A stretch of DNA of 64,000 bases. Origin: Lolium rigidum (Eukaryota; Streptophyta; Magnoliopsida; Poales; Poaceae). Below, in pieces: positions 11,815 to 24,071 of this stretch. Under the pieces are notes generated by a model, which had not been told where the DNA came from, did no database searches, and saw only the letters and a program-made list of their open reading frames with translations. The stretch is from NCBI RefSeq assembly GCF_022539505.1, contig NC_061510.1:226570043-226634042 (forward strand), written 5' to 3'. The position numbers and the translations under genes are program-made. How positions within the stretch are numbered: position 1 is the first letter of the stretch; each line of letters begins with the position of its first letter.

Positions 11815-13175
11815 GAAAAAGTCTTGCTGGCGTGTAGTTGACACACGTCTGTTGGGAACCCCAAGAGGAAGGTGTGATGCGTACAACAGCAAGTTTTCCC
11901 TCAGTAAGAAACCAAGGTTATCGAACCAGTAGGAGTCAAGGAACACGTGAAGGTTGTTGGTGGCGGAGTGTAGTGCGGCGCAACACCAGGGATTCCGGTG
12001 CCCACGTGGAACCTGCACAACACAATCACAATACTTTGCCCCAACTTAACAGTGAGGTTGTCAATCTCACCGGCTTGCTGTAAACAAAGGATTAAATGTA
12101 TAGTGTGGAAGATGATGTTTGTTTGCGAAGAACGAGAAAGAACGTAGTTTGCAGTAGATTGTATTTCAGATGTAAAGAATGGACCGGGGTCCACAAGCTC
12201 ACTAGTGGTGTCTCTCCCATAAGATAAATGGCATGTTGGGTGAACAAATTACAGTTGGGCAATTGACAAATAAAGAAGGCATAACAATGCACATACATAT
12301 ATCACGGTGACTACTATGAGATTTAATCAGGGCATTACGACAAAGTACATAGACCGCTATCCAGCATGCATCTATGCCTAAAAAGTCCACCTTCAGGTTA
12401 TCATCCGAACCCCTTCCAGTATTAAGTTGCAAACAATGGACAATTGCATTAAGTATGGTGCGTAATGTAATCAACACAAATATCCTTAGACAAAGCATTG
12501 ATGTTTTATCCCTAGTGGCAACATCACATCCACAACCTTCGAACTTTCTCGTCACCGTCCTGTATTCAATGGAGGCATGAACCCACTATCGAGCATAAAT
12601 ACTCCCTCTTGGAGTTACAAGTATCAACTTGGCCGGAGCCTCTACTAGCAACGGAGAGCATGCAAGAACATAAACAACATATATGATAGATTGATAATCA
12701 ACTTGACATAGTATTCCATATTCATCGGATCCCAAGAAACACAACATGTAGCATTACAAATAGATGATCTTGATCATGATAGGCAGCTCACAAGATCTAA
12801 CATGATAGCACAATGAGGAGAAGACAACCATCTAGCTACTGCTATGGACCCATAGTCCAGGGGTGAACTACTCACACATCAATCCGGAGGCGATCATGGT
12901 GATGAAGAGTCCTCCGGGAGATGATTCCCCTCTCCGGCAGGGTGCCGGAGGCGATCTCCTGAATCCCCCGAGATGGGATTGGCGGCGGCGGCGTCTCTGG
13001 AGGTTTTCCATATCGTGCCTCTCGGTCCTAGGGTTTTCGCGACAGAGAGTATATGTAGGCGGAAGGGCAGCATCGGTGGAGGCACGAGGGCCCCACACCA
13101 TAGGGCGGCGCGGGACCCACCCAGGCTGCGCGGCCCTGTGGTCTGGGCGCCTCGTCGCCCCACTTCGTATCCCCT

Positions 13176-14772
13176 TGATACGTCTCCGACGTATCGATAA
13201 TTTCTTATGTTCTATGCCATATTATTGATGATACCTACATGTTTTATGCACACTTTATGTCATATTCGTGCATTTTCTGGAACTAACCTATTAACAAGAT
13301 GCCGAAGTGCCGCTGTCGTTTTCTCGCTGTTTTTGGTTTCAGAAATCCTAGTAAGGAAATATTCTCGGAATTGGACGAAATCAAAGCCCAGGGGCCTATT
13401 TTTCCACGAAGCTTCCAGAAGTCCGAAGACGAGACGAAGAGGGGCCACGGGGTGGCCAAACCCTAGGCGGCGCGGCCCCACCCCTGGCCGCGCCGGCCTA
13501 TGGTGTGGGCCCCCGTGCCGCCTCTTGACTTGCCCTTCCGCCTACTTAAAGCCTCCGTGACGAAACCCCCGCACCGAGAGCCACGATACGGAAAACCTTA
13601 CCGAGACGCCGTCGCCGCCGATCCCATCTCTGGGGATCCAGAGATTGCCTCCGCACTCCCGCCGGAGAGGGGAATCATCTCCCGGAGGACTCTACACCGC
13701 CATGGTCGCCTCCGGAGTGATGAGTGAGTAGTCTACCCCCGGACTATGGGTCCATAGCAGTAGCTAGATGGTTGTCTTCTCCTCATTGTGCTTCATTGTT
13801 GGATCTTGTGAGCTGCCTAACATGATCAAGATCATCTATCCGTAATTCTATATGTTGTGTTTGTCGGGATCCGATGGATAGAGAATACTATGTCATGTTA
13901 ATTATCAAGTTATTATACATGTGTTGTTTATGATCTTGCATGCTCTCCGTTACTAGTAGAGGCTCGGCCAAGTTTTTACTTTTAACTCCAAGAGGGAGTA
14001 CTTATGCTCGATAGTGGGTTCATGCCTGCATTGACACTCGGGACAAGTGACGTAAAGTTCTAAGGTTGTGTTGTGCTCGTTGCCACTAGGGATAAAACAT
14101 TGGCGCTATGTCCGAGGATATAGTTGTTGATTACATTACGCACCATACTTAATGCAATTGTCTCGTTGTTAGCAACTTAATACCGGAGGGGTTCGGATGA
14201 TAACCCGAAGGTGGACTTTTTAGGCATAGATGCAGCTTGGATGGCGGTCTATGTACTTTGTCGTAATGCCCAATTAAATCTCACTATACTTATCATGTCA
14301 TGTATGTGCATTGTTATGCCCTCTCTATTTGTCAATTGCCCGACCGTAATTTGTTCACCCAACATGCTTTTATCTTATGGGAGAGACACCTCTAGTGAAC
14401 CGTGGACCCCGGTCCATTCTTTTAATACTGAAATACAAATCTGTCGCAATACTTGTTTTACCGTTTTCTCTGCAAACAATCATCTTCCACACAATACGGT
14501 TAATCCTTTGTTACAGCAAGCCGGTGAGATTGACAACCTCACTATTTCGTTGGGGCAAAGTACTTTGGTTGTGTTGTGCAGGTTCCACGTTGGCGCCGGA
14601 ATCTCCGGTGTTGCGCCGCACTACATCCCGCCGCCATCAACCTTCAACGTGCTTCTTGGCTCCTCCCTGGTTCGATAAACCTTGGTTTCTTTCTCGAGGG
14701 AAAACTTGCTGCTGTGCGCATCATACCTTCCTCTTGGGGTTGCCCAACGAACGTGTGAAATACACGCCATCA
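13176..14772 (+). repeat. 5' LTR of element C
   Basis: It starts TGATACGTCTCCGACG and ends ACACGCCATCA. The terminal palindrome is GATACGTC-TCC-GACGTATC. The GC-rich block at 13420-13720 includes TACTTAAAG, a possible weak TATA element. Confidence 0.93.
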
Positions 14773-14783
14773 AGCATATTTTC

Positions 14784-14801
14784 CGGCGCCGTTGCCGGGG
14801 A
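14784..14801 (+). other. Primer binding site of element C (tRNA-Asp)
   Basis: CGGCGCCGTTGCCGGGGA is complementary to tRNA-Asp apart from its first base, 11 bases after the LTR. Confidence 0.9.
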
Positions 14802-15026
14802 GATCAAGACACGCTGCAAGGGGAGTCTCCACTTCTCAATCTCTTTACTTTGTTTTTGTCTTGCTTTATTTTATTTACTACTTTGTTTGCTGCATTATAT
14901 CAAAACACAAAAAAATTAGTTGCTAGCTTTACCTTATTTACTGTCTTGTTTGCTATATTGAAAACACAAAAAAATTAGTCTACTTGCATTTACTTTATCT
15001 AGTTTGCTTTATTTACTGTTGCTAAA

Positions 15027-15773
15027 ATGGCCAACCCCGAAAATACTAAGTTGTGTGACTTCACTAGCACAAATAATAATGATTTCTTATGCACACCTAT
15101 TGCTCCACTCGCTACTACAGCAGGATTCTTTGAAATTAAACCTGCTTTACTGAATCTTGTTATGAAAGATCAATTTTCTGGTGTTAGTTCTGATGATGCT
15201 GCTGCCCATCTCAATAATTTTGTTGAACTATGTGAAATGCAAAAATATAAAGATGTAGATGGTGACATTATAAAATTAAAATTGTTCCCTTTCTCATTAA
15301 GAGGAAGAGCTAAAGATTGGTTGCTATCTCTCGCCTAAGAATAGTATTGATTCATGGACTAAATGCAAGGATGCTTTTATTGGTAGATATTATCCTCCCG
15401 CTAAAATTATATCTTTGAGGAGTAGCATAATGAATTTTAAACAATTAGATAATGAACATGTTGCTCAAGCTTGGGAAAGAATGAAATCTCTCGGTTAAAA
15501 ATTGCCCAACCCATGGACCGACTACTTGGATGATCATCCAAACCTTCTATGCAGGACTAAATTTTTCTTCGCGAAATTTATTGGATTCAACTGTCTGGAG
15601 GTACCTTTATGTCCATCACTCTTGGTGAAGCAACAAAGCTTCTTGATAATATGATGATCAACTACTCTGAATGGCACACGGAAAGAGCTCCACAAGGTAA
15701 GAAGGTAAATTCTATTGAAGAATCCTCCTCCTTGAATGATAAGGTTGACGCACCACCCTTCGATAATACTTGA
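15027..15773 (+). pseudogene. Truncated Gypsy gag (element C)
   Basis: The ATG at 15027 follows the leader. The first 103 codons are open and hold Gag motifs (EIKPALLNLV, LFPFSLRGRAKDWLLSL). A frameshift with stops at ~15336 breaks it. Remnants go on to a TGA at 15771: GRYYPPAKIISL and AQAWERMKSL are readable in other frames. The last residues (VDAPPFDNT) match those of D and resemble those of B. No protease or nucleocapsid follows. The gag is inactive, yet the LTRs are almost identical, so the damage either predates the last transposition or Gag came from elsewhere. Confidence 0.85.
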
Positions 15774-18365
15774 GATACACTTTCTGCGCCTAGCTGAAAG
15801 GCGTTAAAGAAAAGCGCTTATGGGAGACAACCCATGTTTTTACTACAGTATTTTTGTTTTATATTTGTGTCTTGGAAGTTGTTTACTACTGTAGCAACCT
15901 CTCCTTATCTTAGTTTTATGTTTTGTTGTGCCAAGTAAAGTCTTTGATAGAAAAGTAAGTACTAGATTTGGATTACTGCGCAGTAAACAGATTTCTTTGC
16001 TGTCACGAATCTGGGTCTAATTCTCTGTAGGTAACTCAGAAAATTATGCCAATTTACGTGAGTGATCCTCAGATATGTACGCAACTTTCATTCAATTTGA
16101 GCATTTTCGTTTGAGCAAGTCTGGTGGCCTAATAAAATCCATCTTTACGGACTGTTCTGTTTTGACAGATTCTGTCTTTTATTTCGCATTGCCTCTTTTG
16201 CTATGTTGGATGAATTTCTTTGATCCATTAATGTCCAAGTAGCTTTATGCAATGTCCAGAAGTGTTAAGAATGATTGTGTCACCTCTGAACATGTGAATT
16301 TTTATTATGCACTAACCCTCTAATGAGTTGTTTCGAGTTTGGTGTGGAGGATGTTTTCAAGGATCAAGAGAGGAGTATGATGCAATATGATTAAGGAGAG
16401 TGAAAGCTCTAAGCTTGGGGATGCCCCGGTGGTTCACCCCTGCATATATTAAGAAGACTCAAGCTGTCTAAGCTTGGGGATGCCCAAGGCATCCCCTTCT
16501 TCATCGACAACATTATCGGTTCCTCCCCGAAACTATATTTTTATTCGGCCACATCTTATGTACTTTGCTTGGAGCGTCGGCTTGTTTTTGTTTTTGTTTT
16601 GTTTGAATAAAATGGATCCTAGCATTCACTTTATGGGAGAGAGACACGCTCCGTCTGTTGCATATGGACAAATATGTCCTTAGGTTCTACTCATAGTATT
16701 CATGGCGAAGTTTCTCCTTCGTTAAATTGTTATATGGTTGGAATTGGAAAATGCTACATGTAGTAACTCTAAAATGTCTTGGATAATTTGATACTTGGCA
16801 ATTGTTGTGCTCATGTTTAAGCTCTTGCATCATATACTTTGCACCCATTAATGAAGAAATACTTAGAGCTTGCTAATTTGGTTTGCATATTTGGTTTCTC
16901 TAGAGTCTAGATAACATCTAGTATTGAGTTTTGAACAACAAGGAAGACGGTATGGAGTCTTATAATGTTTACCATATGTCTTTTATGTGAGTTTTGTCTG
17001 TACCGTTCATCCTTGTGTTTGTTTCAAATAACCTTGCTAGCCTAAACCTTGTATCGAGAGGGAATACTTCTCATGCATCCAAAATACTTGAGCCAACCAC
17101 TATGCCATTTGTGTCCACCATACCTACCTACTACATGGTATTTACCCGCCATTCCAAAGTAAATTGCTTGAGTGCTACCTTTAAAATTCCATCATTCACC
17201 TTTGCAATATATAGCTCATGGGACAAATAGCTTAAAAAACTATTGTAGCATTGAATATGTACTTATGCACTTTATCTCTTATTAAGTTGCTTGTTGAGCG
17301 GTAACCATGTTTCTGGGGACGCCATCAACTATTCTTTGTTGGATATCATGTGAGTTGCTATGCATGTCCGTCTTGTCTGAAGCAAGAGAGATCTACCACC
17401 TTCATGGTTGGAGCATGCATATTGTTAGAGAAGAACTTTGGGCCGCTAACTAAAGCCATGATTCATGGTGGAAGTTTCAGTTTGGACACATATCCTCAAT
17501 CTCATATGAGAATAATAATTGTTGCCACATGCTTATGCATAAAAGAGGAGTCCATTATCTCGTTGTCCATGTTGTCCCGGTATGGATGTCTAAGTTGAGA
17601 ATAATCAAAAGCGAGAAATCCAAAATGCGAGCTTTCTCCTTAGACCTTTGTACAGAGCGGCATGGAGGTACCCCATTGTGACACTTGGTCAAAACATGTG
17701 CATTGCAAAGATCCGGTAGTCCAAGTTAATTAGGACAAGGTGCGGGCACTATTAGTATACTATGCATGAGACTTGCAACTTGTAAGATATAATTTACATA
17801 ACTCATATGCTTTATTACTACCGTTGACAAAATTGTTTCATGTTTTCAAAATAAAAGCTCTAGCACAAATATAGCAATCGATGCTTTCCTCTTTGAAGGA
17901 CCATTCTCTTTACTTTTATGTTGAGTCAGCTCACCTATCTCTCTCCACCTCAAGAAGCAAACACTTGTGTGAACCGTGCATTGATTCCTACATACTTGCA
18001 TATTGTACTTGTTATATTACTCTATGTTGACTATTATCCATGAGATATACATGTTACAAGTTGAAAGCAACCGCTGAAACTTAATCTTCCTTTGTGTTGT
18101 TTCAATACCTTTACTTTGATTTATTGCTTTATGAGTTAACTCTTATGCAAGACTTATTAATACTTGTCTTGAAGTACTATTCATGAAAAGTCTTTGCTTT
18201 ATGATTCACTTGTTTACTCATGTCATCACCATTGTTTTGATCGCTGCATCCACTACATATGTTTACAAATAGTATGATCAAGGTTATGATGGCATATCAC
18301 TTCAGAAATTATCTTTGTTATCGTTTTACCCGCTCGGGACGAGCAGAACTAAGCTTGGGGATGCT
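15774..18365 (+). other. 3' noncoding internal region of element C
   Basis: This 2.6-kb stretch has no coding frame. It holds a stem-loop after the stop (15786-15819), a perfect 9-bp-arm hairpin (16476-16496), and three TAAGCTTGGGGATGC motifs at 16410, 16469 and 18350. The third is one base from the 3' LTR and is the likely polypurine tract. Confidence 0.8.
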
Positions 18366-19960
18366 TGATACGTCTCCGACGTATCGATAATTTCTTATGT
18401 TCTATGCCATATTATTGATGATACCTACATGTTTTATGCACACTTTATGTCATATTCGTGCATTTTCTCGGAACTAACCTATTAACAAGATGCCGAAGTG
18501 CCGGTTGTCGTTTTCTGCTGTTTTTGGTTTCGAAATCCTAGTAAGGAAATATTCTCGGAATTGGACGAAATCAAAGCCCAGGGGCCTATTTTTCCACGAA
18601 GCTTCCCGAAGTCCGAAGACGAGACGAAGAGGGGCCACGGGGTGGCCAAACCCTAGGGCGGCGCGGCCCCACCCCTGGCCGCGCCGGCCTATGGTGTGGG
18701 CCCCCGTGCCACCTCTTGACTTGCCCTTCCGCCTACTTAAAGCCTCTGTGACGAAACCCCCGCACCGAGAGCCACGATACGGAAAACCTTACCGAGACGC
18801 CGTCGCCGCCGATCCCATCTCGGGGATCCAGGAGATCGCCTCCGGCACCCTGCCGGAGAGGGGAATCATCTCCCGGAGGACTCTACACCGCCATGGTCGC
18901 CTCCGGAGTGATGAGTGAGTAGTCTACCCCTGGACTATGGGTCCATAGCAGTAGCTAGATGGTTGTATTCTCCTCATTGTGCTTCATTGTTGGATCTTGT
19001 GAGCTGCCTAACATGATCAAGATCATCTATCTGTAATTCTATATGTTGTGTTTGTCGGGATCCGATGGATAGAGAATACTATGTCATGTTAATTATCAAG
19101 TTATTATACATGTGTTGTTTATGATCTTGCATGCTCTCCGTTACTAGTAGAGGCTCCGGCCAAGTTTTTACTTTTAACTCCAAGAGGGAGTACTTATGCT
19201 CGATAGTGGGTTCATGCCCGCATTGACACCGGGACGAGTGACAGAAAGTTCTAAGGTTGTGTTGTGCTGTTGCCACTAGGGATAAAACATTGGCGCTATG
19301 TCCGAGGATATAGTTGTTGATTACATTACGCACCATACTTAATGCAATTGTCCGTTGTTAGCAACTTAATACCGGAGGGGGTTCGGATGATAACCTCGAA
19401 GGTGGACTTTTTAGGCATAGATGCGGTTGGATGGCGGTCTATGTACTTTGTCGTAATGCCCAATTAAATCTCACTATACTTATCATGTCATGTATGTGCA
19501 TTGTTATGCCCTCTCTATTTGTCAATTGCCCGACCGTAATTTGTTCACCCAACATGCTTTTATCTTATGGGAGAGACACCTCTAGTGAACTGTGGACCCC
19601 GGTCCATTCTTTTAATACCGAAATACAAATCTGTCGCAATACTTGTTTTACTGTTTTCTCTGCAAACAATCATCTTCCACACAATACGGTTAATCCTTTG
19701 TTACAGCAAGCCGGTGAGATTGACAACCTCACTGTTTCGTTGGGGCAAAGTACTTTGGTTGTGTTGTGCAGGTTCCACGTTGGCGCCGGAATCTCCGGTG
19801 TTGCGCCGCACTACATCCCGCCGCCATCAACCTTCAACGTGCTTCTTGGCTCCTCCTGGTTCGATAAACCTTGGTTTCTTTCTGAGGGAAAACTTGCTGC
19901 TGTGCGCATCATACCTTCCTCTTGGGGTTGCCCAACGAACGTGTGAAATACACGCCATCA
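18366..19960 (+). repeat. 3' LTR of element C
   Basis: It is 1595 bp and differs from the 5' copy by scattered substitutions and one-base indels. It ends ACACGCCATCA and is followed by the CCCCT duplication. Confidence 0.94.
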
Positions 19961-20216
19961 CCCCTTCGGTCTTCTGGAAGCTCCGTGGAAAAATAAGACC
20001 CTGGGCGTTGATTTCGTCCAATTTCGAGAATATTTCCTTTGTAGGATTTCTGAAACCAAAAACAGCAGAAAACAACAACTGGCTCTTCGGCATCTCGTCA
20101 ATAGGTTAGTGCCGGAAAATGCATATAAATGATATAAAGTGTGTATAAAACATGTGAGTATCATCATAAAACTAGCATGGAACATAAGAAATTATAGATA
20201 CGTTTGAGACGTATCA

Positions 20217-23194
20217 GAGAGTCCCTCTCCCTCCACATGTCTAATGGCGGTCAAGCATGACGAAGGTTGGTTGTGGCATCGCCGCCTTGGTCATGTTAAC
20301 ATGAGAAATCTTAAACAACTCTTAAAGGGTGAGCACATTGTTGGACTAACCGGCATTTCTTTTGAGAAAGATCGTGTATGTAGTGCATGTGTAGAAGGAA
20401 AGCAACTCAAGAAGAAACATCCTATCAAAAGCATCGTCACAACATCTAGGCCTTTGGAGCTCCTTCAGTTGGATCTCTTTGGGCCATCACATTATGATAC
20501 TCTTGGTGGAAGCAAGTACGGACTTGTCATTGTCGATGATTACTGAAGATACTCTTGGGTCTTTCTCCTCAAGTCTAAAGATGAGATCCATAGAGAGTTC
20601 ATCACCTTTGCCAAGAAGGCTCAATGGATGTATGAATCTGAGATCAAGGCAATAAGGACCGACAATGGCACCGAGTTCAAGAACAACACTATGCAAGAGT
20701 TTGTTGATGATGAGGGCATCAAACATGAGTTTTCAGCTCCGTACACCCCTCAACAAAATGGTGTTGTTGAAAGGAAGAACCGGACTATCATTGAGATGGC
20801 AAGAACCATGCTGAGTGAATTCAACTCACCCCACAACTTTTGGGGAGAAGCCATCTCTACAGCTGTCCACTACTCCAACCGGCTCTTCCTCCGCCCCTCC
20901 ACAACAAAACTCCATACGAGCTTCTCACGAGTAACAAGCCTAATGTCATGTACATTCGTGTCTTTGGATGCAAATGTCTTGTTAAGAACAATAAAGGGAA
21001 GCTCGGTAAATTTGAAACTAGAACCATTGAGGGCATATTTGTTGGATATGCGGAGAACTCCCACGCCTATAGATACTACAACAAGTCCACTGGGGCTATT
21101 GAAGTATCTTGTGACGTGGTGTTCTTGGAGGATAATGGCTCCCAAGTGAAGCAAGTTGTTCCATGTGTTACAGATGATGATGATCCTTCTAATGCCATCA
21201 AGCTTATGGGCATTGGACACATCCGGCCCACAGAAGTTCATACTGATGATCAAAGTGATGAAGTAGAAGTAGCAAGCACAACCCAAGTGGAGCCTAGCTC
21301 AACTCAAGCTGAACCATCAAGTGCAACTCAAGAACCATCCTCCACTCAAGTTGAGTCACATTCCGAAGAACAAGAAGAAAGTCCTCATCTCACTGAGCAA
21401 GACCATGGTGATGATCAAGAAACATCCTCAACTCATGATCAAGCTCAAGTGGTCCCTCATGATCAAATACTAGCAAGAGATGAATTCATTGATCCTGAAG
21501 GAACCATTCGGAAGATTAAGGCTGCTACAAGGGCAAGTGACATGAAAGTAGATCAAGTCCTTGGTAGCATCTCAAAAGGAGTGGTAACTCGTAGACACCA
21601 TGCATTACTTATCACTTATTGTCAACACCATGCTTTTGTGTCTAGTTTTGAGCCACTCAAGGTACATGAAGCCTTGGTTGATCCGGATTGGGTAATTGCC
21701 ATGCAAAAAGAATTGGAGTGTTTCACTCGTAATGAAGTATGGTCCCTAGTTGAGAGACCCAAGGATCATCACATCAATGTCATCGGGACCAAATGGGTAT
21801 TCAAGAACAAGCAAGATGAGAATGGCATTGTCATACGAAACAAAGCAAGGTTAGTGGCGCAAGGGTTTGCCAAAATAGAAGGTATGGATTTTGAGGATAC
21901 CTTTACGCCGGTAGCTCGCCTTGAAGCTATTCGTCTTTTGCTTGCATTTGCATCTTTCCACAATTTCAAACTATATCAAATGGATGTGAAAAGTGAATTT
22001 TTGAATGGTCCCCTAAAAGAAACAGCATATGTGGCTCAACCCCCGGGTTTCGAAGACCCACGCCGACCCAACCACGTGTATTTACTCCATAAGACACTCT
22101 ACGGTCTCAAGCAAGCTCCACGTGCTTGGTATGAGTTCCTTAGGGATTTCTTACTACATGATGGGTTTTGCATGGGTACGGTCGATTCCACCCTTTTCAC
22201 CAAACGGGTTAAAGCGGGTGGCTTATTTATATGTCAAATATATGTTGATGATATTATATTTGGTGGAACTAACCCCAATCATAACAAAGCTTTTGAGCTA
22301 TTGATGACTAGGAAATTTGAGATGTCCATGATGGGAGAGTTGAAGTTCTTCTTAGGCTTCCAAGTGAGGCAACTTGCACAAGACACCTTCATCTCTCAAG
22401 AAAAGTATGTGAAGGACATGCTCAAGAAGTTTGACATGACCAATGCGAACCCAATGAATACACCCATGCCCGTAAAGGGGCAACTTGGCTCATGTGATGG
22501 TGAGAAGGATGTGGATATAAAGGTATACCGTTCCATGATAGGATCCTTGCTCTACCTTTGCGCCTCTAGGCCGGATATCATGCTAAGTGTAGGGATGTGT
22601 GCTCGTTTTCAATCTGCTCATAAGGAGAGCCATTTGATGGCGGTCAAACGGATTCTAAGATACCTTGTTCTTACTCCTACTCTCGGGATGTGGTATCCAA
22701 AGGGGTCAACCTTTGAACTCATTGGCTATTCGGACTCCGATTGGGCCGGTGATAAGGTTGACCGGAAGTCTACCTCCGGGGCTTGCCAATTTATTGGCCG
22801 GTCATTGGTGAGTTGGTCATCCAAGAAACAAAACTCCACAAATTTATCCACCGCCGAAGCCGAATACATACCCGCGGCATCTTGTTGCACTGAGTTGTTG
22901 TGGATGAAGCAAACCTTGAAAGACTATGGTGTGTCTCTTGGTACGGTGCCTCTTCGATGCGACAACGAAAGTGCAATAAACATCGCCAATAACCCGGTTC
23001 AACATTGTCGCACCAAACACATTGACATTCGCCATCACTTCCTTCGTGACCATGTTGCCAATAAGGACATTGATCTCACTCATGTGGGGACAGCATACCA
23101 ATTGAGGGATATTTTCACTAAGCCTTTGGATGAAGCCCGGTTTGTAAACTTGAGAGGAGAACTTGGCATTCTTGATCCTAAAAACTTAGATTGA
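20217..23194 (+). pseudogene. Copia pol: integrase, reverse transcriptase, RNase H (element H)
   Basis: The frame is open from the edge of G and ends DPKNLD-stop at 23194. Domains in order are: GAG-pre-integrase zinc motif (WLWHRRLGHVN, then CSACVEGKQ); integrase core with catalytic D (LDLFGP), D (RTDNGTEF) and E (GVVERKNRT); an acidic linker rich in TQ/EPSS (about 21220-21450); reverse transcriptase ([30 protein letters not shown] at 22241-22252); and RNase H ([27 protein letters not shown]). Only two lesions are visible: a TGA at 20544-20546 where DDYSRYSW is expected, and a one-base loss near 20896 that shifts the frame. It copies element RNA and inserts the cDNA in intact relatives. Confidence 0.94.
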
Positions 23195-24071
23195 ATAACT
23201 TCTTGCACTATATTCTTGCATTTATCTAGCTATCTAGCTGAGAGGAGCAGCACATATGGGGATAATCATCTTACCATGTCTTGGTATGATGCATACCTAT
23301 TTGTGCAACATTAATAGAACCACTGTCAAAATATGGACCCAAGCATGTCTCTTCGAGGTCTCATGACATTTGTGCTTTCACATAAGGGGGAGAAATGCCC
23401 CGCCTTTTATTTGCCTCTTATGCTTTTTAGCCTACTCATCCTTTGAGGCCATTTGATCTTAAGTGACATATCTTATCTCTTTGATTTATGCTCAATTCGA
23501 AACCATGCTCATTGTTGCTATTTGATTCTCTCCTTTTTGACCAATGAGCGTGTATAGAATCTAAATCCTCAATCAAACCTACTCTATTCTTCATCTATGT
23601 ATGTGCATGCCCATGTTGAAAATTTATCAAAATAAGGTCATTTCATAGTTCCGGTATCTGACCCGGTACACCGGGTGCTGCTACCGGAATTTCCGTTAGT
23701 CAGCCCGGCCCACCTGTCTGGGTACTGACCAGGTCGGCAGGTGGTCCGGTACTACCGGGCTGTGTACCGGGTTTGTGCGGGACAAGGGTACTTACCCACC
23801 CTGGGAAGTTAGGGATACCCCTTGGATCCCCTTTCTTCCCCATCTCATCTCTCCACCATAGCCACCATTGCCACACCTTCCCCACCTTCAAGTGGTTGAT
23901 TCAACCCTTAGAACTCCAGATCCATCCACTCAACTTGCTCCTCTCATCATTTGGAGCATCTCCACCGAAGGGATTTGAGATTGGTCAAGCCATTTGGGAG
24001 GAATTTGGGTTTCCACCCACCAAAGCTTCCTCCATTAGAAGATCTTCTCCGCCGAGTTAGGGCAAGGAGAT
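23195..24071 (+). other. 3' noncoding region of Copia H
   Basis: This has a purine tract AAGGGGGAGA (23384-23393) and then a segment with several CCGG-centred inverted motifs (CCGGTA/TACCGG, 23645-23770). Sirevirus LTRs are known to carry clusters of such palindromes, so part of this is probably 3' LTR, but I see no clear TG start. A 95-codon frame at 23773-24060 has no family signature and I do not call it a gene. Confidence 0.5.

Larger units (their letters stand above)
13176..19960 (+). mobile_element. Complete non-autonomous Gypsy retrotransposon C
   Basis: This 6785-bp element has two near-identical LTRs (1597 and 1595 bp), a tRNA-Asp primer site, a decayed gag, a 3' noncoding region and a polypurine tract. 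It is flanked by a perfect 5-bp target duplication, CCCCT (13171-13175 and 19961-19965), inside the LTR of G. It has no protease, reverse transcriptase or integrase, so its copying must have used enzymes supplied in trans. LTR similarity says the insertion is recent compared with its neighbours. Confidence 0.95.
11392..20216 (-). mobile_element. Gypsy LTR retrotransposon G, split by elements F and C
   Basis: It is made of a gag fragment (11392-11567), a perfect tRNA-Asp primer site, and a 5' LTR that element C divides into two. Removing C and one CCCCT leaves a normal ~1.6-kb LTR. Its right end (...GAGACGTATCA, 20216) is followed directly by Copia integrase coding sequence, so G inserted into H. 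Everything 3' of gag is replaced by F or lies off the window. Confidence 0.85.
11825..20216 (-). repeat. 5' LTR of element G, interrupted at 13176-19965
   Basis: The two parts are 11825-13175 and 19966-20216, about 1.60 kb once element C and the second CCCCT are removed. On the minus strand the LTR starts TGATACGTCTCAAACG. The split lies in the GC-rich part next to a cttcggtcttctggaag stretch that is continuous in the LTR of B. Confidence 0.88.
20217..24071 (+). mobile_element. Copia retrotransposon H, Sirevirus-like (fragment)
   Basis: It contains the 3' part of a Copia polyprotein (integrase, reverse transcriptase, RNase H in Copia order) and a noncoding tail with a polypurine stretch. Element G cuts the left side inside the integrase zinc-finger region. 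Element D cuts the right side at 24072. The long acidic, Ser/Thr/Gln-rich linker before the reverse transcriptase and the GGGGGAGA tract point to the Sirevirus (Maximus/SIRE) lineage. No LTR boundary can be fixed. Confidence 0.8.

Noticed and set aside
14377..14919. 180-codon frame, repeated at 19567-20109
   Set aside because: It runs through the LTR end (and primer site or flanking DNA), so it is not one coding unit.
23773..24060. 95-codon frame as a gene or env-like ORF of Copia H
   Set aside because: It is proline/serine-rich, cut by element D, has no transmembrane segment, and probably belongs to the LTR or noncoding tail.
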